NCBI GenBank assembly: GCA_051453625.1
Contig: JBOZIK010000001.1
Span: forward strand, 4,555,481-4,593,375
Source of the DNA: Welwitschia mirabilis
Taxonomy: Eukaryota > Gnetophyta > Gnetopsida > Welwitschiales
DNA: 37,895 bases
Reading direction: 5' to 3'
Shown here: in pieces, positions 10,331-21,160 of the stretch
Position numbering within the stretch: the first letter of the stretch is position 1
Layout: each line of letters opens with the position of its first letter
Position numbers and translations under genes: made by a program
The notes under the pieces: model-generated
What the model saw: the letters and a program-made list of their open reading frames with translations, nothing else
What the model was told of the DNA's origin: nothing
Database searches by the model: none

Positions 10331-13300
10331 AAAAAAACACAATAAATTATTATTTATGGCATAAAGGCATAATAATACAATTCAATGGTAAGAAGTGTAA
10401 AATTTCATTATGGTTCAAGTAATAAAGCATGACCTTAAAAAGGAATTCAAAGGTCCTTATAAGGATTGTTCTAATCATAGGAATAAGGCAAATGCATTTA
10501 GATTCAATATACTTTAAGAGTATTTATATAAATATTATCTAGGTAAATATTATAGCTTAATGGAATAACTCCATATACACCAACTAATATTATTACCCCT
10601 TCTTTACAAAACTATCTTTGAAAATTTTACTAAATCATATAAGATTCATGTGAAATTCTCGAATGGTAAAAGTGATATGCTACTGTTGAAAAGAAAGGGG
10701 AAATGCTTGCACTTATAATTTGTAATATACTATTTTTATACTCTAATTACATTATTTACAGGTATATGAATATACTAGAGGCCTTGAACAAAAACCAAAG
10801 TATTGCATCCTATTTTTTTAAAAAGGGGAACTAAAAAGATTAACATTGAATAGTGTAGGAGCTCTCAACTATAAGATATGAAATGTAATTTGCTTACTTG
10901 GAAAATGAAGGATTTATTTGAATCTTACGTTAATGCTTGCAATATCCATATCTAATGAAAGAGAAGAGAAACCACCATAATAATAACAACAACAACAACA
11001 ATAATAAAGAGAACTAATGAAAATATAATAATAAAGAAAGCTAGACGTTAGTTGAATTAAAAGGGGGTATTGTGTTATGATTTAATAAGATAATCAATAC
11101 AATCACAAGTAATATCATACCTGATGCAACTTCTTATGTACAAGTAATAATGGATAATTATTTATATCTATTCATAATTATTGCTTATGATACTTATTCA
11201 AGTCATAATCTCAAAAACATTATTGAATCAAGTATCAATGTTGTGCCCCTTTTGTAGAAGTTAACGAATGGATTATGCTATTTAATTCATTCATAATACA
11301 TTACTTTGGGATAGTGACATCACAACATAAAATTGCTTATCAAAATCAATTATGGATTAGCATCAATATAAGCTCAAATTTGTTTAAAAAAGCCTAGATA
11401 ACACTATTGTTTAAATAAAAAATAAGGAAAAAATTTTATAACTACAACATATCATAATACACTAAAGGTAATACCACAATTAATACTATTTTATGGTACT
11501 TAGGAATATGTAGCTTTAATTTTTTTTTTAAGAAAATTATTTTCATTATTAGATTGAGATAATACCATAATAAGGGATTGTTGTAAAGAATTTTCAATAG
11601 TATGAAAACAAGTTATCAGTACACAATGAAAATCAATGTTCTTTTTAGTTTATTTTAGTTTATGATAATATTGGCTTGGAATTAGAAAGTTCCCTTTAAT
11701 TTTCTACATTATTTTAAACCATCAAATAAAAATGTTTTTCCCCTCAAAACTTTCATAAATCATTTATAACAAGCTACACATTTCACAAATCATCTATAAC
11801 CACCTAGGCATTTTAAGGAATGATATAAAAATCAATACATATTGTTTACTCTTTAATTATAGCTTGGAACATCTTGCAACATCATATGATCCCTCCTTAC
11901 CACCCCCTCCCCACCCTCACAACCTTCACTTTTCTTTTTGGGAATAAATCTAATTTATTTCAAATCAATTTTATCAGGTCTAGCTTAGTTTCATAGATAT
12001 TTGTTTCTTGATCTACTTTTAAAAATGGATATCCTCAACATTTTGAAAATTTTAAACTTATTATAGAAGTCAAATGTAAGAAAGGCCTTTATTGAAGCTC
12101 ATATTACCTAAAACTTGGTAGAAATTATTGGTCATATTATGGAACATAAAGAGAATTTTATACAAAACCTCGTTATGGTACAAAATCACTATTTTATAGA
12201 ACCTTAAAAAAAATGAAAAGAAACATTACTTCATAACATCCAAATGTCATCTAAACGTGATATCACTAAGGCTCTACAATTTCACAAATCTTAAAAATAT
12301 AACTCTCTCTTTAAACAAAACACCTCACTTATTTTAATTGTATAATTATTTGATTTGAAAAAAATGATTGTACATAAGGTACTCAAATTCCTTATAACTT
12401 GGCAATTGCTAGGGTTTAATAACCATTAAATATCTATCCAATTTATCACTAGTCTAAGGAGTGCTTTGTGAATTATTAGCTAGTGAATTAATAGCTAAAG
12501 GCAAATTTGCTTTGAAGAATTATGCAAGTAAGTGGCTTAACCATATCTAAATGCCACACATCCTTTAACAAAATCATACCTAAATTTTCCTTTATTTTAT
12601 AATAGATATTTTGTTTTTTAATTTAATTAGGAAATTTACACAAATTTTTGTTTTATGAAATGGCTTCGTAGGCATCTCAACTATATAAAAAGAGTATTTA
12701 TTTAATATTAGAGACCTGATTTTTCAATTTATTCCCTTGAATATTCAAGATTCTAAAAATCTAATAAAACTAAACTTTGTATTATCTTAAACATTACTAA
12801 AGATGATAACGTGGCACACATGTACATATATGGATAACCTTATAACAAAGAATTTCATATTAAAAAATTATCATCAAGCTTCTTGATCCCCATTTATGTT
12901 TTAGCAACTTTTATTATAACTTTATGCTACTAGTGTTATATAAACTAAAATGGATAAGCTCTTTTATGTCCTTCATCAAGCCTTTGAATACCCTTCTATG
13001 CAAACTATCTTTCTTGTCTTTGAGCGGTTATTTAGGGGCCTTATTAGGTGATTTAGGTTGTTCCCCTCTTGACAATGAAGCTTATCACTCATCCTTTAAC
13101 TAGCTAACCCTCCCCTCGTTTGAGGTTAACTTACTCTTTATCACTTTGATTATGCGTTATTCTTATTGTCATAATTTTACAGCTTAGAAAAGATCAAATT
13201 TTGGCTATGTTTTATTATTGATTTCTCATTATTTACAAAAATCATTGTTCTCTCAACTACAAGCTTTATTAAATGTTAAAGTCAAATGTCTATGAAATGT

Positions 13301-16300
13301 AAAGTGAAGTGTAATTTAATGCATAGAAAGGAAAAACTTGCAAAAACCATATGTAAGAAAGAATAATAAAAAACTTTGTTTATATTATAAAAATCATTTT
13401 GTATAATCAATACAGTTATAGTTGAAAAAGTTGTTTAAGAATACTTAAAAAAATTAAAATATTTTGATAAATTTTGCTAGGTAATTCTCAACTAACTCTA
13501 CATTTTAACTAGGTTCCATAATATAAACCTCCATATGATACTTTGATATTTTGATTCTGTAATAAGATCCTTAACTATTCTTACTATTATTATTTTACAT
13601 AATTCCCTAAAAAGTAAGAAGGGAAAATTAAAGGGGAAGAACAAAAAACATCAAAAAGACAAATAGAAAGTTGTCATCTATAGGTTACCCATAACAACAC
13701 TAAATGCTAACACTTTATATTCTCGTTTGCTTAGTTTTCTTCTCGTTTTAATAAGCATCCATTAAAAAATTTAACTCTAATGTTCATTATAAAGACCTTA
13801 GACTTCTCTCTTCCTTTAGCATTCATACTCAACTTGTTCGACTTTATGACTAACAATTTGTCATTGATCTTCTACCATAAACAAGTGGTTCTCTTGTCCC
13901 TTTAAGTTGGCCACATATATTCCTCTTCATTTAAGGCAAAGAGGCCCTCGACCTAGATGACTAAACGCTTGGAGAAGGTTCTTTTGCATATACGCTCTCT
14001 AAACAAGAGATGTTCTAGAAGCTTCTTCTATTTAAAGTACTCGTGAGTCTAGAATCCACACAAATACCTTTTTGTTTCAGATTTTACATCTCTCAAATAG
14101 GAGATTATTCCCTAAAACGCCCTCCTTGGCTCCTATCTAGAGGTTGTGTCGCACAACGTCCTTCCCACAATGCTTGCCTTCAGTTTTCAAGAATGACAAA
14201 TACTAATAACCTTGCCCACTCAGTTACCAAAGATTTCTCGACTAATTGTATTATTGTTATCCCAGCTTCCTTGTAAGGCCTTTTTAGTGGACATTGGGTT
14301 TTGCATAATAGAACAAAAAGATACTCCCCTAGTAACTACTATTCTATTTATTTTAATTAAATCCTTACTTTCCCATCACATCCTTTCACTTAACCTTACT
14401 TCCATTCTGTTCCTGAAATAAAAAATACAATGATAAACAAATTAGAAATTATGAATTCTATAAAAAAGACTTTGCTTGGAAAAAGTGGCACTATGTCCCC
14501 CTCACAAAAAAAATGTTTTCTTTTTTATTTCCTTTGTTTTTGGTTTGGAAATAACAAAAACACAGAAAATAAATGGTCCTGATCCATCCAAAATCTTTTT
14601 TATAGCTGATGAATCTACATCCTTGTTTTTATGTCATTTATTCCTTGATAGACAAGTGACCCTCGTCTTCATCAATGTCTTCTCTTCTAAAAACCAGTAT
14701 TCAATACACTTTCTACACATAATAAAATCAACGTTTGATCTTTACTTCACATTAGTTTTTGAAATGTTTCTGTAAACCCACTTGTAAAGAAAAATACACA
14801 CATTTTTAAAAGTAGCTACACCACTTTTTTTTCCTCTTTTTGAAGGGAATATTTGTAAATCCAAAATCCATCCTTTATTTTGCAAGACCTCCTCAGTGAT
14901 ATCTTCAGAATTTATTACTAAGAGGGATGTCAATCCACTGCTCGATTCATCAAATCCCTTACCCCAACCTTCAAATGTCCTAGGTTATTAAGTTCTACCT
15001 AGGACTAAATACGTCTTTCTGAAAGTCAATGAGTTTTCTGGAATGTTAAACCTGAGGCAATGGGTCTTCTAGAAGATTTCCCACTATTTGATACAATTTT
15101 GTATGCTTTAGACTAACTAGAAAATTCCAATTGCCATCATTTATTTCATCTAGGAGATTCCACTTTTGTACTCACAGCCCCTAGTCTGATCATGCCACAT
15201 CTTCCAAGACACTCGGGACTAACGACCTCCCATGAAACAAGGGGTTCAACTATAGGTCTCAGATCCATGCAAGGGAAGGCAAAAGTTATAGACGTAAGAA
15301 ATACAGGTTCATAGGTGAGTGTAAGTGAGGTTGCAATGACAATAAAAAGAGTCTTAATTGGATTCATTAATACTTAATTCAGTTAATATAAAATAAAATT
15401 AAAACTTAAGGACTTTAATTCACAAGTATGATGTAGTAAAAATGGCATCAATCGATCTTCGGTTTACATGTCACAAAGAAAGAATATACATCTTTATCTG
15501 CACTACATAAATCTTGTTAACACCACCTCATTTTATACAACTATATTTCCTCTTTCTGACTTTAGTAATAAAATGAAAACAATAATAAGCAACATATTGC
15601 TAAAAGTATCCAAACGGGTCTTCCACCCTTAAAGTTGATTATCTCTTAGTCTACATTGCTCAAAGGCCAAGACTTTCACTTCGAATACCAAAATAATTCC
15701 GTACATCAAAGTGACGATAATGCCACTCAGAATCTAAATTAGAAGACAATGTTTTGGTTTATCTTAGAAACCTCACATGATCAACCCTTTTATTTCTTTA
15801 AGATAATGATTTTTAGAAAACTGTATCACTCACTCCACTAAGTCACTAGTTTGCTTAACCGAATGAAAACCAATTGATGACCCACCAAGTGCACCTTGAA
15901 TACATGGGTAGAACCACAAGCCAACCTGCACAATATAAGAGTCAGACCTGGAAACTTGAATCTCACCAATTATAACTATGGGTTGAACCAACTACACTAT
16001 GTACAGGATTCCTAACATAATCACCTTTAAGGCAGAAACAATAAAGTTAATTTTTTATGAACAAGCAAAAATTATGTCTATATGAATGTCAATCATGCCA
16101 AAATTTATGACCATATTACCTAGGGCTCTACATTTTCCTAATGATCCCACATAGTCAATACCAACAAAAATTCCAGCAAAAAGATACAAGAACTCAATGG
16201 GAAAGGATGTATTCTACTTTACTGTATTTGTGAAATCCAAATTTGACAAAATGATAGAAATCATGAATGAATCATAAGCCATGCAGTGTATTAAGTTCAT

Positions 16301-16594
16301 GTATATCATCAAAAGAAGAGATCTCTTTTCAATAGACTCGTCACAGAAAAATCATGAGAAAATCACAAGGAAATGCAGTGGTAACGTAGTACATCCTATC
16401 AAAAGGAAATGATTTTAGCTTACATAGGCAAGGATAACAGAATTTCTGCAACTTTAAAATGAGAGAGAGTACAATTTTGATGAAAAATCAGAAACCCACC
16501 CATCATGAATCATTTAGCATTGAAATAGCCACACAGCACTTTCTTTATTTATCATTGAAGCATTGGAAAGGAGTATGCATGAGGTGGCTTTCTG
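10331..16594. other. Long AT-rich intergenic stretch, nothing recognised
   Basis: The six kilobases hold AT-rich DNA with small simple repeats, such as AAC/AAT triplets near 10979-11005. From about 13800 to 15400 the base composition is a little more balanced and short frames appear (14043-14276, 14476-14775, 15146-15367). None shows a known domain, and their frames do not join. An unidentified decayed element is the simplest reading. No RNA gene or paired repeat was seen. Confidence 0.35.
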
Positions 16595-16717
16595 CTAGCT
16601 TTACTGTCAAATTATAATTCATTACATCCATGCAGAATGGGGTATCTCCCATTAAACACCAAGTATTGTTTGGACCAACTGAGGTATTTCCAATACATAA
16701 ATAGGATCTAAAACTAT
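16595..16717. repeat. 123-bp direct repeat, copy 1
   Basis: The block starting CTAGCTTTACTGTCAAATTA recurs at 17034-17156 with the same length and about four mismatches. It lies downstream of the GIP1-like stop codon. A short flanking phrase, GAGGTGGCTTTCTGCT, occurs both just before this copy (16581) and just after it (16719), so the rearrangement involved more than one duplication step. Confidence 0.9.
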
Positions 16718-16841
16718 GAGGTGGCTTTCTGCTTGAATGCCATTGCCTCGTCCATCAATGTCCAGATATTCATAAGACAATGCAGAGAATCATCTCTGCG
16801 TTTAACCAACAAGCATCATTATCCACAGTTCACTTTAAGCA

Positions 16842-16905
16842 TAGAGTTGCAAACTTTTTATAACAAGCTGTCTAGAGTTGCAAACTTTTTTATAACAAGT
16901 TGTCT
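16842..16905. repeat. 31-bp tandem duplication
   Basis: TAGAGTTGCAAACTTTTTAT begins at 16842 and again at 16873. The second unit has one extra T in the T run and one C-to-T change. It lies between the two 123-bp copies. Confidence 0.9.
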
Positions 16906-17033
16906 AACAATAGCCTCGATATACTTCTAATGTGGCCATAAGAACCACTAGGGGATGTGAACTCACCTCCGTACCCAACATGTAAGGGTCCAAAATTCTT
17001 ATTTGACATTAATCAATAACTAGGTAGAAACAT

Positions 17034-17156
17034 CTAGCTTTACTGTCAAATTATAATTCGTTACATCCATGCAGAATGGGGTATCTCCCATTAAAGACCA
17101 AGGATTGTTTGGACCAACTGAGTTATTTCCAATACATAAATAGGATCTAAAACTAT
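17034..17156. repeat. 123-bp direct repeat, copy 2
   Basis: Near-identical to 16595-16717 (about four substitutions, no indels seen), in the same orientation, 439 bases start to start. Low divergence suggests a fairly recent local duplication downstream of the GIP1-like gene, possibly within its 3' untranslated region. Confidence 0.9.
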
Positions 17157-17648
17157 TACAAACTAAGATGTTCGTAGCTAACAATTAATCTTGAACACAA
17201 TTAAATGTGATTCGATGTAACTTGTGAGAGGAATCATTCTGCATTGGAAAAATTGAGAAGGAATAACTGTCCATGCTTTGAACTGAGATGGATTCGTCAG
17301 AAATACAAATTATAAAGCAGTGCTCACTAATCCTAGAAGCGAGTGTACTTTACTACCGCATAAGAAAAACCAGTTATAAAACAGCCATGCAACTGGAAGA
17401 ACAATGCTTGGGAAAAACAGATTATGTTTTATACCAAATCCCAGCAAACTTTCAAGATTGAAACGTGCACTGGATTCCATTATGAAAATGGTACTTTGAT
17501 GCATATGCCTTAGCATAAACGGATTTGTTCAGCTTATATACACTCATTCCAGGCACGAAAACAGTTTGCTTTCTGAAATCTCATATTCCCTGTATTCCAC
17601 TGCAAGGCTGGAGAATGCGAACAAGCATATAATAAAACTACCCAAGTG

Positions 17649-18772
17649 TTAGTAGTTATTGTTCCAATTTAGTTGACCTGCCTGTGAATGTTGGTAACTG
17701 GCTGTTTGAGGATTGTCACTCCCGGCTGCTGCCAACTGCTCTGACTGCTGAAGTAGTTGTGGAGAGTTTTGAGTCATCCCGGACTGTGCAGGATGGTAAA
17801 TTCCAGCATACGCAGCATGCCCAGATTGTGCTGGTGCAAAGGCCATGTTCTGCCCTTGTGCAGACAAACTATAATATGAGCTGGACTGAAGGCCAGAAAT
17901 ATTTTGGGGGGTACGAAACCAGAAAGCAGGCCCGTCAACCTGTCAAATCGGATTTCAAAACTATATATTAGGCAATATGATTGCCATAGTTCTATACTGG
18001 ACATGAATAAAATACTGAATACGTAACCTGCTGACTAGGAATATACAAGTTTGTTTCCTTATTTTCTTCAAAGCCAGCTCTGCTTCCTGCATTCGCTGGA
18101 CTCGAGGAAAAAGCTGAAGGTGGAGTGTTATAATTAGTATAGCCAATAGGAAATCCTGCTTGATTGGTATTACCACCGACTGCTATTGGTTTAAATTGAG
18201 ATAGTGAATATTTAACAGCAGCAGTTGCTGCTGATGGAAATGATGCACCAGAAGGCAATGGGAAATTACTAGCAGAAGAAGGCTGTGCATATCCAAAATT
18301 TCCTGCAAAGTTATTGATGGCAGGAGGAGAAAAGTATAGAGGTGATAGATATTGGTGAGCATAAGGAAAATAGGTATGAGGAAAATGAGATATATGCAAA
18401 CTGCTGGGTTGATGAAACAAATGCAGCTGCTGTTGAGGGAATGAAACAGTGGATGGAGCAATGCCTGCCATTTGTGTTCCTGGAGCCGTTGGAACTGCAG
18501 AAGATATGGATACAGAGCTTCCAACCTGTGATACTACTCCAGTCAGTTAATGCAGTTCAAACAATAGAACATACCATGACAAACAAATAAAGATACAAAG
18601 AATGTCCTCGTGTATATACCTCCTGCGATGTTGGTACCCCTTGAGCAGATAGGAAACCTGTATTTCCAATATGTTTACTGACAGGACCCACACATGGAGA
18701 GAAGCGAGCATCACCATCAACAGGCTTTATAACTGTAGCGTAACTTGTTGAAGGATCATATGGTGGTTGTAC
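17649..18772 (-). CDS. GIP1L: GBF-interacting protein 1-like, last three exons (partial)
   Basis: Plant GIP1-like proteins have an N-terminal DUF1296 domain and a long Gln/Pro/Ser-rich tail. The Arabidopsis founder binds G-box bZIP factors and raises their DNA binding. Only the tail is here. Exons on minus are 18620-18772 (51 codons), 18028-18525 (166 codons) and 17649-17939 (96 codons plus TAA). Both introns (94 and 88 bases) are GT-AG and all junctions are phase 0, giving 313 residues without a stop. Family signatures are YDPSTSYATVIKPVDGDARF in the first, FPYAHQYLSPLYFSPPAI and AAVKYSLSQFKP in the second, and AFAPAQSGHAAYAGIYHPAQ and the C-terminal QAGQLNWNNNY in the third. The acceptor at 18773-18774 shows more exons lie to the right. 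No DUF1296 was seen up to 37895, so the upstream intron is very long or the 5' part is off-window. The frame looks functional. Confidence 0.87.
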
Positions 18773-20000
18773 CTGTAGTGATGACATGTATAATCACAAT
18801 AAGAGGTATACAGAAAGGTAGAAAATATATACTTACATAAGCCACCAGATCTAACAAACCAGGGTAGAAGATTTATGAAATAGGAATAAAGCTCAAAATT
18901 AATACCCTTCTTACTAGGAAAAAAAACTTCTAGTAGAAATACTAACAAGTTCAAACATGTCCAATATTAGGTTAATAGATGTAAAGTGATACAAAGAATC
19001 AGAAATTGGGTAAAAAGTAAAAACACAAACAGAAAATACAACACACAAGGACAGAAGGATTTAGATGGTAAAGCACTTTCAACGCCCCTGAACTAAGAAC
19101 AACTAATTCATTTTAAAGACCAGGGGATAGGTGAGGTAGTGGCTCTGACAACTAGGAATAGTAATTCTATTCACTGTAGAAAGTGAATATCATACAGTGT
19201 ATCTCTGACACAAAGTCTTCAAACCAACATTGCATTTTAATAATGCAAATGTTCATGGTGATTTTCTCACATTTTGTTTGTATTTTCTGCTTCTATAGTA
19301 GCTACAGTCACTAGAAACCTCCACCTACAATGGCCACTTGAATCAATATTGCCACCAATGTGTGAAGCAAATATTCATTGGGATCAACCATATACAGCCA
19401 GTTCATTCTAATTATTGGAATTAAATCAGATTTATTTTATGGTAAAAAAATATTTCATTTTAGAAAACAAAAAATATTTCATTTTAGAAAACAACCCCAA
19501 TTCATCTGCATTAGAAGAGAGAAGGCAAAGTGGATCCAAAATAAGCTGTTTAGCATTAAAAAATTAATTCACACTTCTGTCTTGATTCACTCATGTATAC
19601 CAACAACTTTCATAGCATCTTTTGTCTGCTGTAAATGCTTTCCTAAGTAAAAGGTGTGTCTTATCATTGTCAAATAATAACTGACCATTTCTGGTAAAAT
19701 CATTCAAATATTTTGAATGTTGATATTTAAGTCATCTAGATGGTTAACCGTTTTTAATGCTTCATGAAACATGCCATTCTCTGTTGTTTGCGTCAATATT
19801 GTCAATCGCCACAGATGCCAAATAATACATCCTTGGTAGTGAGCAAAATCCATCATTTGCCTAAAAAGATTTGGTAAAGTTAACAACCAGTGCTTCCACA
19901 TTGGTTGCATCCACAAGGATATTCCCAACCACCATAATATATCAGAAAAAGGCTTTCCTGATGCAGGGCAAGAAAAACTGTATTTTTTGCCCTACATTTT
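18773..20000 (-). other. Presumed GIP1-like intron, with a coding-like relic at 19704-19930
   Basis: A splice acceptor (CACTACAG) borders the exon ending at 18772, so this DNA should be intron unless the gene is truncated. Most of it shows nothing. From 19704 to 19930 two minus frames are unusually protein-like. One reads NILVDATNVEALVVNFTKSF before a TAG, and an adjacent frame reads MMDFAHYQGCIIWHLW. Together they resemble a frameshifted exon of a gene I cannot name, and it is not recognisable as GIP1. A copia element begins at 20001. Confidence 0.4.
19996..20000. repeat. Target site duplication, left copy (ATTTT)
   Basis: ATTTT directly precedes the left LTR and recurs directly after the right LTR at 32104-32108. 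A 5-bp duplication is the normal signature of copia integrase. The match supports reading both LTRs as ends of one insertion. Confidence 0.7.
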
Positions 20001-20300
20001 TGTTACAAATCTAATAACAAGAAAGTAGTAAAACAAAATGGAACACCAGGCACACAAAGGAACAACACAGAATTTATGTGGTTCGGCCTCTTTTTACCGT
20101 ACATCCACGAGAAGCAATGCAAAGCTCTATTGATTGATTAGGAGCAAATGTGTTCCAGATACAACAAATAACCCTTTAACATTTTATATAGCCTTAGGGT
20201 TAGGGTTACAAGTCATACCCCTTTTACAACTTTAAATAGGGGTCAATGTTGAAACATAACATTTCAACATAAACAATATATTTTGCTTCACATATCAACA
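20001..20300 (-). mobile_element. Copia 3' LTR (left end of the 12.1-kb element)
   Basis: It begins TGTTACAAATC and ends CACATATCAACA on plus, giving the TG...CA ends expected. It aligns along its length with 31814-32103, with about one difference in ten positions by eye plus a few short indels, so the insertion is old. On minus it opens TGTTGATATGTG and closes GATTTGTAACA. The purine tract to its right shows that it is the 3' LTR of a minus-strand element, not a solo LTR. Confidence 0.85.
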
Positions 20301-20314
20301 AAACTTCCCCTCAC
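20301..20314 (-). promoter_or_regulatory. Polypurine tract of the copia element
   Basis: On minus this reads GTGAGGGGAAGTTT and abuts the TGTTGATATG start of the left LTR. It is the plus-strand DNA priming site used in reverse transcription. Its position fixes the left LTR as the 3' LTR. Confidence 0.75.
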
Positions 20315-20671
20315 AAGTAGGAAAGCCGGTGTGAGGTCTAAGCATTACTGCTACACCCTTTCGGGTTTTCCGAGAATAATGCTACCAAGGAGCTTACTAA
20401 GGGCAAATGCCTCGCACTGAATAACCCCTAACTGAACTCCTGAAACCCTTGTGAGGCCTAGCACATGGAAGACACGCCAAATCAAGGTGAGAAACGCACC
20501 TCCACCTATCGCCAAGCACTCCAAAGACAAACCCTAGCAGCTCTGCTCCTCTTTCCTCTGCTCTTAGATCTTCTTTATCTTTATTTTTTAATCATGTATG
20601 ACTGGCACATAATTAAAAGGCTTTAGATCTCTTAGGATATTTAAAAAAATAATTATTTTATTCATCACTCA

Positions 20672-21160
20672 TTGGATAGTTACAAAGTTCGTCATGAGGC
20701 TTTGATCTGGCTCCTCTACCAAAGGAAATTTCGGACTGATGCTAGAGAGCTGGCTTGGAGAGATATTGCTAGGGGCCCTATGCGATTAGCGCCTGCTGTG
20801 GATTCCCCACAGTATACTGAGAGTGAAGAGGAGTGTGGCCTCCCTACGCCAACTGGAAGAGCTTCAGACGCACCAAAAGAGTCTGAACACGAACAAAAAG
20901 AAGATACAGAGCAGCAAATGGAGGAACATCCGGATTATGGCAAAGAAGAGGAAGCAATGGAACCAATTCCTATGGCAAAAATTCGCTCTGAAACCTATGG
21001 CCCTAATGATTATCGTTTTGTTGTTAATCATTATGGATATGCTAGCCTTGAACCTATGTCTGCTTGGAAGTGGGAATCCGAGCTTACCAAATTAGATGCT
21101 TGGGTATGGGGATTTGAATACCAGAGCGATCATTACTGTGCTTGGAAATCCACCTTCTAA
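20672..21160 (+). CDS. Exon-like open frame of unknown origin inside the copia element
   Basis: The frame is open from 20645 (after TAA) to the TAA at 21158-21160. The listed start is a TTG; no upstream ATG exists, so this is either the last exon of a spliced gene or a 5'-truncated copy. The N-terminal part is basic and ordered-looking (YKVRHEALIWLLYQRKFRTD, then ARELAWRDIARGPMRLAP). The middle is an acidic Glu-rich linker (about residues 50-100). The end is Trp-rich (MSAWKWESELTKLDAWVWGF). Base composition is far less AT-biased than its surroundings, as in real coding DNA. A run of nine A residues follows about 50 bases after the stop (21208-21216), which could be a retrocopy tail. I do not recognise the family. 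Its strand is opposite to that of the host element. Confidence 0.5.
   Translation: MDSYKVRHEALIWLLYQRKFRTDARELAWRDIARGPMRLAPAVDSPQYTESEEECGLPTPTGRASDAPKESEHEQKEDTEQQMEEHPDYGKEEEAMEPIPMAKIRSETYGPNDYRFVVNHYGYASLEPMSAWKWESELTKLDAWVWGFEYQSDHYCAWKSTF

Noticed and set aside
14043-14775. Three short plus frames
   Set aside because: Unrelated reading frames with no recognisable domain. Their length is within what chance gives in this composition.
17684-17971. 95-codon plus frame
   Set aside because: Lies antisense over the last GIP1-like exon and its intron; a shadow of the real minus-strand coding sequence.
20196-20211. TTAGGGTTAGGGTTA, telomere-like repeat
   Set aside because: Only about two and a half units. 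The motif lies inside an LTR and recurs, changed, in the partner LTR at about 32009. It is part of the LTR sequence, not an interstitial telomere array.
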